The notes below the pieces were generated by a model. That model made no database searches and was not told the DNA's origin. It saw only the letters and a list, made by a program, of their open reading frames with translations. Below, piece after piece: positions 11,561 to 22,754 of a DNA stretch of 64,000 bases. The translations under genes and the position numbers were made by a program. Positions within the stretch are counted from its first letter, which is position 1. Each line of letters begins with the position of its first letter. Source of the stretch: Euphorbia lathyris (Eukaryota > Streptophyta > Magnoliopsida > Malpighiales > Euphorbiaceae); assembly GCF_963576675.1 (NCBI RefSeq), contig NC_088910.1, positions 104,560,807 through 104,624,806 of the forward strand, written 5' to 3'.

Positions 11561-13574
11561 TTGAGAATGAAAAACCATGGAACTCTCTCTTTAAAACATA
11601 TACCATCATGGCCAACACTCATATGTTAGTAATTCTTTTTTAATTTTATCTTTCATAGGGATATGAGCAACTAGTATTTCCCAAGAAGCTTTGCACAATC
11701 ATAGGTGCTATCAAAACTGTAACTATTAAATTGAATGGTAAACCTTATCATGTTAATCCTCTCATCTACCATTTCATGAGCGTTTTTCACGATCTAAATT
11801 GAGAAAAACTTCTGGATTAATTACACTCCTTAAAGGATTACTCTTAGATATAAATTCAAGTGTTATCTTATGTACATAATTAATTATGTTTATAGATTTC
11901 CGTTTTTATAGTTAAAATCTCATTAAATTTTCTATCATCATGTAATGGAGCTTCCTCTACCAGACCTGGAGATTTTCTATGGTCTCGAGTTGAGTTCCCT
12001 TTACCGATTTGGCTCTTTTTTTCTACAGATCTAAAATATAAGGCACCATTTTATTTTGTTTTAATTTAGAATTTCTTTTTCATAGATTGATTGTTAAAAC
12101 TATGGAGTCCTTTAAACTCCTCATTTGCTTGACTCGATGAGCCTTTCATTTACCAGTTTCCTACCTCGCATACTAAGATTTGTCTTTGATCAGGTGAATC
12201 TCTCGTAATTCATATGAATTTTTTTTCAATCATGCAAGGTGTAAAATGAAGTCAATCCAGATGTATTATTAAAGCCAAAACTTTATTGGGGTCTACTCAT
12301 TAAGTATCAAAATAATTAATTTATTTTCATCCAATCAATGATCAAACTAAATGTTTATTCAAACCTTCAAATATATAGTTATTGAAAAGGTTTAAAACAT
12401 TGACCTATAAAAAATATTGGTGTTTGCACTCTAACCTATGATTTGGTAATTTTTATCAAAAAAAAAACTTATCAAAATCAATAAATTATGAATCGATTTG
12501 AATATAACTATCTGAAATATATAACTGCAAAATTGATTTTTGATTATACATAGTGAAAACGAAAATTACAAAAAATGTGTATTCGTGTGCAAATTATTAC
12601 ACATAGGGATTTTATTTCCCATTTATTTTGTAAATTATTGCACAAATATTTTATTGATTTCAATCTAAATATTTTCAAATTATAAATCAAGGTGGAAACC
12701 CCAATTTTTTTTTAAAAGACCATGAACAAATAATGCCTTAAACCTTTGAAAATCATTGAGGTAAGTTTTGACATAGAATAATATAACAATCACTTACAAT
12801 TAAATTAATATGGAGCTTATGTTTTTTTTTTAAAAATCTATGGAACTTAAAACAACACTAGCTAGTTATGTTATTAATCCCATAGTTTTACATATACGAC
12901 CAACATTTTCTAAATGCATACAATAACAATTAAATATATTATCCAACCACAGATTTGGATAATAATAATAATAAAAAAAAATCTTATCTTAAAAAATCTA
13001 AAATGGAAGAAATACTTAGCCTACCTCATCATGATAAAATAAATATAAAGGAAAAAAAAGAAAAGTATTACTTAAATTAATGTGTGGCCTCTAATAATTA
13101 AAAAGAAAACATGTCCCTATCATATTTCTCATCCTAAACACATCATGCAACAGAAAGGAAAAGTGGGTGCTTAAAAGCAAAAAAGAAAAGAAAAGGGAAA
13201 TTATTAAAATTGAAATTGATGATAAAATAATAAAAAATAAATAAATGCAAAATGTTTATTTTTTTTGCAAAAGATAGAATTAATCATAGATAGAAAATAA
13301 CATTCTAATTATAGTGAGAAAAGCGAAGGTAGGCAGGCAGCCGCCCTTTCCCTTGAGAAACCATCAACGAAGTGAATTATAGATTATATTGTGATGAAAT
13401 AAGTGGGTGGCACCCATAATTCAATTCTATCTTCTTCTCCTATTGTTCAATAATAAAATGATGGCAAAATTAGGGATGCTAGCCATTAGGATACTTGCTA
13501 CTAATATCATTTTCCTACCTTTATTCCTGTGTACTGCTAAATACCGCTTCTTTGGACAATTATACCCTTCTTAT
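11561..13574. other. AT-rich intergenic DNA; nothing recognised
   Basis: The stretch is low-complexity AT-rich sequence with short homopolymer runs. All frames are short and none resembles a known protein. No TIR or LTR pair was found by eye. Confidence 0.4.
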
Positions 13575-13576
13575 TA

Positions 13577-13755
13577 CAGTAAAACCTCTATATAAGAATA
13601 CATTTAGGACTGTGCTATTTGTATAACAATTGAGAGGTTATTATTAAATAGAGTTTGATAATAGAGGTTATTTACCAAGTTGGGACCAAGTTTTTTTTTT
13701 ATAACAAAATAGAAGTTATTCCTATATAGAGTATTCTTATACAGAGGTTTTACTG
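13577..13755. mobile_element. Emigrant-like (pogo/Tc1-mariner) MITE
   Basis: The element begins CAGTAAAACCTCTATATAAG and ends with the inverted CTTATACAGAGGTTTTACTG. It is flanked by the TA dinucleotide on both sides (13575-13576 and 13756-13757). CAGTAAAACCTCTATA is the published terminal sequence of the Arabidopsis Emigrant family. It is 179 bp with no coding capacity. Confidence 0.88.
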
Positions 13756-14023
13756 TATTTTCACCCAAAAAATAGAATCCTCTCAAATCCTCTCAAGTTT
13801 TTTAGTTTTTTCAAAACCCAAACTAAAAACATCATGTCACCAAAACACGGGATGGAAAAAGGCATGATGGGTATTCCGGTAAGTTTTATTTACGAAAATA
13901 TACACGAAAACATGAGTTCCATCTCCGGAATCGGAGATGGAACTAAAAATAGGACAACACAAACAAAACGAAATTTTCCTCCCGCTAACCTATCTCTAAC
14001 CATACTGGTCGAGCCATTCCATC

Positions 14024-14880
14024 TCATCTAGAATCATCAATCAAAACTTCCTGGATGCCTGCAGGAGGCATACCACACTCGTGATAGCCTGGGGACAACT
14101 GTCCTGTGAAGTTCGCCATCCAATTGGCCGCCCGATTGCGTTCTCTGTATGAATGAACCACCTTCACTTGCCAATCCCTTTTAAGAATCTCGCAACACTT
14201 TCGAAGCAAGCCATGCCGTCTAAGTAGCGGTTTATTCCCGTGCTGCAACATCTGAACCAGAAACTGGGAGTCGAGCTCCATAATTAAGTTTCTGATCCCT
14301 TTCCTCCAAGCTAGCTCCGGTCCCAGATAAGCTCCCCATAGTTCTGCCGCCGTCGATGTGCTAGTGCCCATCCGGGCAGCAAAACCACTAATCCAATCCC
14401 CTTTCCTGTTGCGTAACAAGCCACCGGCCAAGGTAAGGCTCGGGTTGCCTTTACACGCACCATCATAGTTGAGTTTGTACCATCCGTATTCCGGTGGCCA
14501 CCAACGAATGATTCTGGATACCTTTTCTTTTACTATTGTTAACCTGCTCGCTGCAAACGCTTGCTCGCTTTCCTTGATCCTTGATGAGAGGAAGTAGTGT
14601 TTATCCGAAGGATTCACGCGTCCCGTGTCCATTTCTCGCTGGCACCTCCATCTCCACAGCCACCAGCAGATAATTGGAAAGCTATGGTTCCACGACCTGC
14701 CGCTGATAAGATCTGTCCTGCTTACATTTCTGTCAATCCACCGTTGTAATGTGTCCCGATAGAACCATCCTCGCTCGCCTCTTGGGAGAAATTGGTTCCA
14801 GGCCCTCACAGCTACCGGGCAGTCCCATAGTACATGGACCGTCGTTTCTCTGTTACCACTGCTTGTGCACGCTTCCGAAC
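14024..14880 (-). pseudogene. 5'-truncated LINE: C-terminal zinc-knuckle and RNase H domain
   Basis: A minus-strand frame of about 280 residues is the carboxy end of a plant L1-type ORF2. It opens with part of the zf-RVT domain (SEACTSSG..., HVLWDCPVAVRAWNQF) and continues into an RNase H of the RVT_3 type: LNYDGACKGNPSLTLAGG (first catalytic Asp), then TAAELWGAYLGPELA (Glu), then MELDSQFLVQML (Asp). The N-terminal reverse transcriptase and endonuclease are absent, as expected from 5' truncation during target-primed integration. The RNase H frame itself has no stop. A clear poly(A) tail or target duplication was not identified. Confidence 0.8.
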
Positions 14881-14894
14881 TAGCCAGGTGATGT

Positions 14895-15240
14895 TTGACT
14901 CAGTTTGGCACCTAGGGCAAACAGGTGAAGATCTTGTTTCCCCTAAGGTAGAAACAGGTTCGCCACCTGTTCGGCCCCTAGGGAAGAACGGTGATGCGCA
15001 CCCGTTTCTTCCTTAGGGGAAACGGGATGGCGCACCCATTTATACCTTAGGGAAAAGGGAATCTTTACCCATTTTCCCTAGGTAGAGAACAGGGGCTGCA
15101 CCCGTTTGGCCCTAAGGCTGACTGGTGCGCCACAACCGTTCGGCCATAAGAGCAAACGGTTGCGGCGCACCAGTCGGCCCTAGGACTGACTGGTGCGCCG
15201 CACCCGTTTTGGCCTGGTTCAGTTGGTGTGAATCACCTGC
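14895..15240. repeat. GC-rich array of alternating inverted repeats
   Basis: About six diverged units of 50-60 bp are built on 'ggtgcgcacccgttt' and 'ccctaggg' or 'ccttagggg', partly in alternating orientation. The clearest hairpin is 15119-15175, where 'gactggtgcgccacaaccgtt' pairs with 'aacggttgcggcgcaccagtc' across a loop of about 15 nt. This GC-rich island contrasts sharply with its AT-rich surroundings. No coding role was evident. Confidence 0.6.
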
Positions 15241-15244
15241 CCAG

Positions 15245-16735
15245 GCTAATTTATGGTATTTTTATTTTTTAAAAATTTAGTGTCGGGACGCCCATAGGCG
15301 GACCTGAAATAGTAAAAAACTTCGAAAACGTGGTATTGAAGCTTGGAAATAATATGTTGTTAATTTGTCATTATTCATGTAAAAAGTAAATTTCAGATAG
15401 AAAACTTATTAGAGATTGGATATGTAGTTAATTGCTTCCCTTGTTAATTTATAGATTGGGATTATTAACGGTGGTTCTGGACACTATTGAGGAATTTCCG
15501 CAAGTGCACGGTTTTCTTGTAGTAATAAAAGATGTCGATCCCATGAGGAACAGAGTTATTACTCACTATCACTTAATCTGTTTCTTTTGTTTACAGTAAA
15601 TATGAATTTTATGGAGTTAAGTTATCTGATCTAAAAATCTAAACTAAACTACAGTAAACTAAGAACAACTTTGATAAATTAATTATTTTTATAGAAATGA
15701 AATGGAATGGATGTGCTTAAAGTATGTTTTTATAAGTATTTATTCTAACATTACAGGCTAAGTTAATTATTGTTTCCAATTTACTCTCTCGATATAAATC
15801 AGAGTCCTTTATAATTTCATATAAAGCATTCATTCCTAGTTCTCACATAGAGAATTAATTTCACTGTCATATGAAATTACAAATATACAAGTTAACATAC
15901 GGCAATCATTTAATAAACCTGATCTCTCTAGCAAATACTGAATGATCAATCCCTTATAATCTTAGTTAGGATCAATCTCTCAATGTGTTTCCTAACTTAA
16001 GAATATCAATATATGAAAAGATTGAAAACATCCATATAAGGAAACTCTGTAATGGAATTTATGTAATACTGAAGAACACTTAAATATTGATTTGATTGAA
16101 AAATTGTAATTCATAAATATGAACATAACATTAAACATAAATGTAAAGATTCAAGAAAGAATGAATGAAGTTAAAGGGAGAAGGATGATCTCTCTATCCT
16201 TTACATGTAGTCTTCTTCTTTCTCCTTGATATCTCTGTTTCCAAAATTCACTTGTAGAATGGTGTGTTGCTCTCTAGTTCTTCTGTAATATTTTTCAGAT
16301 CTAATCTCTGTATCTCAGATTCTTCATTTGGCTTCTTTAAATAAGGAAATGAAAGCACCCCTCCATTGGGACATGTCTTTTCAAGACACCTTTCTGGAAG
16401 GACAAGTCTTTTAGGATGATAAGATGCTATTTTTGGAAAAAGATAAGTTTTCTGGAATGATATGATCTTTAGAATCTGGGAAGGAAATTATTTGGTGCAG
16501 CATCTGCGACTTATACAAAAGCTCGCGCAATCTGGACTTTCAGCTTTCTTCATAAGTTTGGCTCATTTGCAATCACAGGGGGAATTTTCTCCTAAATTAT
16601 CTTAAGTATCTGAAAGGTAAAATAAAACACGTAATGAAGATAGAATACTTAAATTTATTAATGAATACTTGGATTATTTAATAGAACACAATATTAATGT
16701 ACTTAAAATATGATCTTTTTAGGTTCATATCACAC
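15245..16735. repeat. Non-coding LTR-retroelement-like DNA (inverse orientation)
   Basis: At 15489-15560 'tccgcaagtgcacggttt' followed by 'agatgtcgatcccatgagg' occurs. The reverse complement of the same phrase occurs at about 20480-20536 and again, more diverged, near 20940-20990. In plants this phrase marks a common type of non-autonomous LTR element. The rest is AT-rich with no conserved frame. Ends were not resolved. Confidence 0.4.
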
Positions 16736-16739
16736 ACCG

Positions 16740-17470
16740 ACATACATCCAGTCGTGCTGTTACTGCCTCCGATCGGAGGATCCGGACCGAGCAGAGAGTG
16801 ATAGGGGACGTCTAGAGGGCACACGATGCACATGCTCAGCGTGTTGGACGTCAGCAGGAGGCTGATGATTCAGAGATGGACGTAGATGGCTCTACGTCTC
16901 CCCCTGAGTGCTGATATTGTCCTTATACCGCATGTCGTAGTGACGAGCGGTCGATACGGGCGTTTTTCTGCTGTAGGGTCGGCATCTGGTAAGAAATTTA
17001 AATTTAAATTATATATTTATTCTTGTATTAGTTTAATTTAGTTATTATTATGTGATTTACTTCTGATTTAAATGTAATTTGTGTAATATAATTTCAGGTC
17101 GCAGTAAACGCTCTAGGAGTGCTGTAGAGGATGATTGGGTGGTGAAGGCCCCGATCCCCTGGGGTCTAGTTGATGGTTCTGTGATCCTGAGCTTCCTGGG
17201 ACATATTGCATCTGCTATCTGGACCGGGCAGGAGAGCGACATCCTCAGGTGCCATACCAGATCATCGTATTGCACGTGTGGCAGATTCTGCATATCCCCG
17301 TAGATGGGGATATGGTGATCGCTGATCAGGGTCCGTTGGAGCTTCAGTCATGCGTCATGGACTTGTTCGGGCTGACTCTGGATGAGTTATTGGTTGGTCA
17401 CTACGCATCCGACGGAGTACGGGTGGCTTCCGTCATGGAGATGTGTAAAGGAGATAGGGGTAAAATTGCT
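16740..17470 (+). pseudogene. Plant mobile domain (PMD, aminotransferase-like) fragment
   Basis: A segment starting at about 17100 encodes GRSKRSRSAVEDDW, then GLVDGSVILSFLGHIASAIW, and RCHTRSSYC in a neighbouring frame. This resembles the start of the transposon-derived plant mobile domain ('GG..D.S.L.SF..H.A...W.G..R..L...'). The upstream piece 16740-16990 has higher GC and could be an earlier exon ending at a GTAAG donor near 16989. It is broken by frame changes and lacks the rest of the domain, so it is a relic. Confidence 0.45.
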
Positions 17471-17570
17471 TGATAACGTTAGGGGTAAAATTGCACCATT
17501 TCATACGTTAGGGGTAACTGCACTTCCTAAAAACGTTAGAGGATTTGGACCTTATCCCTTCATTTATTAT
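17447..17570. repeat. Solo MULE-type terminal repeat
   Basis: The phrases 'aggggtaaaattgcttgataacg', 'ttaggggtaaaattgcacc' and 'cgttagaggatttggacctt' follow one another. Such 'taaaattgcacc/cctctaacgt' blocks are typical of Mutator-type terminal repeats in plants. No inverted partner was found nearby, so only one end seems to be present. Confidence 0.35.
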
Positions 17571-18240
17571 TGTAACTATTCGTATCGTTTCATTATTCTA
17601 ATAGATATACATTCTGAATTTTATTTTCTTTCCATTTAATTCACAGATATTTATACCTATTAAAAATCAACAAATAAATTATAAATTTAATTCACAGAAG
17701 CAAACATAAAGATCTACAGACTAAGAACGAACAAACAGGACAAAGAGAGGAGCAAGAGCGGCAGAGGCATAGAGAGTTAGAAAGGGAGAGAGGTTGAGTT
17801 CTTTTCTATGTACTATATCTCTTCTTGTTTGGGGTTTAGACTTCAGTATGCTTATATACTTAAGTGGATGGATCAACCCAAATCTATAACCCTCACACGC
17901 TTCATATCCGTCATGGGTGGATTATTTGACCCATGTAAAATTCCTACATCTCTCACTCGCACATGATGAAACATATTCCATCTCGTTTCTCTCATTCCCT
18001 TCGTTTTCACAAATAGTTTGTGTGACCAATATACAAAAGAGAGCTCTAAGTCTATATGCTCATTGGAGTAGCGTCTCGATAGATATGTATCAAGCTTAGT
18101 ACTATCATTCGTTAGACGTATATAATAATTTTGGTTGAACACATGGATTGTATATTCTTTATTCTAGATTCCACATCACATCCACTGTAATAATTTCAAT
18201 CTCTATCGTTTTCTATTTTCACAACTACACACAAGTACAT
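17571..18240. other. Intergenic; nothing recognised
   Basis: No conserved frame or paired repeat was seen. A short purine-rich patch at 17720-17795 is the only compositional feature. Confidence 0.35.
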
Positions 18241-19170
18241 TGATAAGTCTAAAATTTACCTATTTTCGCATGCATTTGCACGTTCATATCCATGCATTTA
18301 GTTTACTTTATTTAATGTTTTGGAATGATTTCACTTGTTTGTTTATGATTTAAGCAGAAATAGATTAAATACAGATGAAAGATCACAATCGAGAAATTTG
18401 GCATAAAACGAGCATAAACGAGCACAAATAGCAAGGAACTGAAGAAGATGATTCAGGGAAAAAAACCTGTCACGATCGTGACAAATTAGCCACGGATGTG
18501 ACGTGATTTTTCCACCCAAAGACAAAAAGTTCTTGTCACGACTGTAACACACCAGTCATGGACGTGACATGCAAGATTACATGAAAGAAGACAAAAGCTT
18601 TTGTTACGTTCGCAACTCACCAGGCACAGATGTGACAAACCATATTTCAGTAAAAGACATGTATTTTCACCCAGAAAGCATGTCTCTTCACCCGAATCAA
18701 TATTTCTCTTCGCCATTAGCCACATCCGATCATCATATCTTTATGGAGGGATGCCTTCCAAGAGACACGACTATTCCACATCTTTATAAAGGAAGTTTTA
18801 CATCAATCTACACATAGAGAGATACATAAATATTTTAGAATCAGAGATTACAACACTGAATTTGAGATATTGAATTAACTTACTTAGAGATTTTACTCGA
18901 AGCATTGAAGGAAGTGAGATCGAGAGATAAACTTTCTCGAGATACAAAGAAGAAGATACATTAGAGAAGATGATCCTGAGACTTGACAAATCTTACAGAG
19001 ACAGTAAAAGGATTCACAACCCCTATACTTGCTACAGTCTTTTTCATGTATTCTTTACTCTTAGTTAAATGCTCAATATTGTCAGTACATTTTCACTAGA
19101 AATTAATCAATAAAATGAAAATTATTCTATGTTCATTGTGATCTTCATTATTGCTTTATGTTTGTTCTAG
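18241..19170. repeat. LTR-like unit A, truncated, with a three-copy internal repeat
   Basis: The unit opens with 'tgataagtctaaaatttacc' followed by 'gcatgcatttgcacg'. Unit B, beginning at 19177, opens with the closely similar 'tgataagcccaaaatatacc'. Both then carry 'aacgag' repeats, a 'tcttcaccc' or 'tcttcacca' phrase and a short TATA-like stretch. At 18468, 18534 and 18602 lie three copies (spacing 66-68 bp) of a segment built on 'tgtcacgatcgtgacaaatt' and ending 'ggatgtgac'. No coding frame was seen, and the 3' end is lost against unit B. Confidence 0.45.
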
Positions 19171-19176
19171 GGAAAT

Positions 19177-20545
19177 TGATAAGCCCAAAATATACCTAAA
19201 TTAGCATGCATAAATGTATTCAATTTCATGTAAGATATATATTAATCATATTACTTTGTTAAGATTTTACGTTGGTATTTGTTACTTATGTGCAATGTGT
19301 AAATTATTTGGAAAAATCCAAATAGGAGCTAAAATGGAGCAAAAACGAGTAAGAAATCAAGTTTTCAGTGAAAGATGCGTACGAGATTCAGAAGCCGCGT
19401 CAGAGATTTTTCAGCACACAATAAAAGAAGTAGAGAAAAGTCTATGTCGCGACCGAGATTATGAAAATCTCGATCGCAACACGCTAAAGGGCAGCAGCAG
19501 CAGCGAAATTTCCCTCCTTCCTTCTTCTTCCCTGTGTCACGGCAGAGATTCTTGAAAATCTCTACAAGGACAGCAAGCAATTTCAGCACATTTTACATGT
19601 TTTATTTTCCAAACGACGCGTCCTTTCATCCGGATAGAGGCGACTCTTCACCAACGGACACGTTTTTTTAAACACACCTCTTGGGATATTATAAATAGAG
19701 GAAGGAATTCAGAATTCAAGGTTGTTCTAATTCATGTTAGTTGTACTTACACAAACCTGTTATAAAGTTACAAGTTGTGCAAATAGATATAGATACAAAA
19801 TGTAGATTTTATAGTTTTTCATTAGAGTTTACTCAAATCGAGTTTATACTTTGGTAGAGTAGGTTCTATTCCGAGGATTCAACGAGAGGAACCAGTGTAG
19901 GAGGCGCCCCAGGGTCTGACAACCCTACAAAGTTGAGGAAAGGATTGACAACCCGAAACTCAGTTAGTTAAAATGCTACCCAAACTTCTTCTTCTCTGTT
20001 AACTTGTGACGTTTCAATTCAAACTAATAAAATATCTTTTCAATACAATTCCATTTTTACTGTTGTTTATTTAAAGTTGGATCCAACAATATTCTTTAAA
20101 TAAATCTAATTGGTATTTCATGCAAAGTATTTATAAAAAGAACTTGATATTTTCCATGAAAACTTTGTTGAACACTTAAGCAAATTCGGGTTTATATTTG
20201 ATCATTGCGGGAGTACCAAATAGTCGGTTTAGATTCTGAATTTGATTAAGATTTTCAGTCTTAGGCCGAGTAGGAAAGATTGATTGCAGTTCAATGCCTA
20301 TTAAATTGAATTAATTGATAAATTGTTACATCTTAATAAACAGGTTATTCCTATATAGAGGTTTTACTGTATAACTAAAATTAGAATTAGAAACCTTTTA
20401 AACCATTAACGATTTACTATAAACCTCGAGAAAACAAATTTAATCAAAACAATAATTTTCAATCAAATTATCAGACGTTCTCTGTGGGATCGATATCTTT
20501 TTATTACTCCAAGCGAAACCGTGCACTTGCGGAATTCTCCCAACA
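19177..20545. repeat. LTR-like unit B (TGATAAGCCC...CTCCCAACA)
   Basis: The unit starts TGATAAGCCCAAAATATACC and ends at 'gtgcacttgcggaattctcc' plus CAACA, so it has TG...CA termini. It is about 1.37 kb with no protein-coding capacity. A TATA-like 'tattataaatagagg' lies near 19688. This is consistent with a solo LTR or short non-autonomous LTR element. It contains the broken end of an Emigrant-type MITE ('tatagaggttttactgta', about 20355-20372). Confidence 0.45.
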
Positions 20546-21599
20546 AAAATTCATACAAGCAAAACATAAGAATATTTATTGATTTGTAAACCTAGAAGTG
20601 ATTCAGTTTATGAAAAGGTAATTGTGTTACATCTATAACTTATCCCATTTTTAATTCATAATCCTAATTCACTGCGATAGGTTAAGGAATTAGAGTTGTT
20701 TATCTAAAAACACATTAAGTAACTTTATCCTAGATCGAGAGATTGGGTTAAGTATTTTCATCTGATACAACTACATGAGATTGAAGGTATTAACAATTGC
20801 ATACTTAGTTTAAAAAATCACTAACCCAAGCTATGCATGGAAATAAATCATATGATTAGTTTAGATTAGATAATATAAGTTAAATCAATCATCAAATCAA
20901 TGATTTTTAATAATATACATTGACAGTCAAATTGCATTTTCTGTGGATCAATATCTTTTATTACTACAAACGAGACCGTACACTTGCGTAATTCACCTAA
21001 CATGCATAAATGCCCACATAGTGAAAAATATAATTCCAAAATGTGAACTCGCTTATCTAGTCGATATCCTACATCTCATGGCCCTTCAGATTGTTCTTCC
21101 AAGATAGGCCACATAAGGTCATACTTTCAGAAAAAGTTAAGGGACATATGGATAAATATATAAAAGCAAAGTTTTACAATGTAAGTCTCATACTAGGAAA
21201 AATTAAGATATTACTTTTTTCATCGCATGATCACTAGGCATACATGATACACATAACCATGTGTTATGGTGTTCTATCATTTCCACTTGAAAGAAGCACA
21301 TGTCCTCTACTAATACCATATGAAAGCATCAGTTACAATGTGTCCAAACATCCAATCCTAGTCCACTTCAGTTTAGAGAATACTTTCAGCTATAAAGACA
21401 GAAGAAATTCTGTTACTTTTTAACTTTTCCATTCAGATTACTTGTAATCTTTGTATATCAGTGCCTTGAAGAACGTATATTAATCATCTTGCTCTCTAAT
21501 GACATCGATTTCATAGTTCATGCAAGGCAACTTTTGTTGTTGAACTAGATCTTGATTCATTCTAGAACAGTCACATCCATTCGTTTGTAAGAACTTGAC
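20546..21599. other. Intergenic, LTR-like debris; no gene
   Basis: A diverged second copy of the unit B end occurs at about 20935-21000 ('gaccgtacacttgcgtaatt'). The remainder is AT-rich with only short frames. No gene was recognised. Confidence 0.3.
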
Positions 21600-21990
21600 A
21601 AATTAATGGAAAACACTCGTGTGAGTGAGCTAAAGGGATTAAGGGATTTCAAGGATCCACCGATTACAGAAATCACGTCTGATCCCGTAAATAACGGAGA
21701 TAGTGGGCTTAAGGGATTTCAGCCCCAATATTTGATCACATGTTCACCTATCAACAAGTGATATATAGTATGTCCGGCTCCTAAACTGATAGTCGTCTTC
21801 TACAACTCGATCACAATAAAAATAGAGTAAGAAAGATTCAAAGTACTCTACTTGATTCATTCAATAAGCTTACATCTTAGCTTTGATTTACTGTTGTGTT
21901 CATCCTCAAGTCTTACTTCAAATTGACTTAGGCATCGGAGCGAGTTAGTCGGACAGCGATCCGCTTTTGATATTTTTCTGTCCAACTGGA
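21600..21990 (+). repeat. Gypsy-type LTR fragment
   Basis: The stretch has the layout of the 3' half of an LTR: 'gatcacaataaaaatagagt' with a TATA-like core, then 'cattcaataagcttacatct', then 'attgacttaggcatcggagc'. The last phrase is shared with the LTR at 7271-7788 and the fragment near 46110. It is followed by 'gatttacaagtgaacttaca'. Termini were not identified. Confidence 0.45.
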
Positions 21991-22649
21991 GATTTACAAG
22001 TGAACTTACAAACCACATTAATTAGAAAAGTCAATTTCGAACATAAAATTCAAGTAACAAAGTGTTGTTCATTTAATTTGTATTTGAAATTTACATATTT
22101 AATAGTTGGAAATCAATTTTTTTTATGTGATATAAATATAAAAAAGACTATAAAAACCTTATTTTTTATTAACTAATTTGATAAGCCCTGTTTAAATGAT
22201 AAGAGTTCTAATTTATTAAAATAAAAGTTGGAATGATTAGGATTTAGAAGTCTAATGCCTAAAATGATTCACTAATGCATGTGAATTGTGATGTAAAGCT
22301 CTAACGGGGAACAAGGATACATGTTTCAAAACTTGGGTTTCTAAATAGATAAGCAATGAAATCTCACTCCTGTTTTGCAGATCAATGGAATTAAGCGTCA
22401 CAAATTTATACATATATACAAATGCACAATTATAATAGAGATCAACAAATTTAGGGAACAGCGAAACCATAGCCACTAAAAAACCTTCTAACTTTTTTCA
22501 TTTAGGTTTTTCTTTCTATTAAAATCGAAAAATAAACTCATTTTTTACTTTTTTTTTTTTTTTTTAATTAAATTTTTAGATTGATCTGTTATTATGGTAG
22601 GTCTGATGTTTCTCATTTATTTAGAGTTTTTACTCTTTCTCCCTCTATT
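21991..22649. other. AT-rich intergenic; nothing recognised
   Basis: Only short frames are present. A run of about 17 T lies at 22550-22565. The right edge is the target site of the LINE that follows. Confidence 0.35.
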
Positions 22650-22754
22650 AAAAGTATTTCTCCAACGCAAAAATATATTCTTCTTACGCGACTTTCTCTC
22701 TCTTCTCTCTCTCTCGGTCGATACATTTTTCTTCGGTTGAAGGTTTGCGATCGG

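Noticed and set aside
14834..15240. GC-rich stretch as a CpG-island promoter or rRNA spacer
   Set aside because: No rRNA sequence adjoins it and no gene starts there; repeat structure explains the composition.
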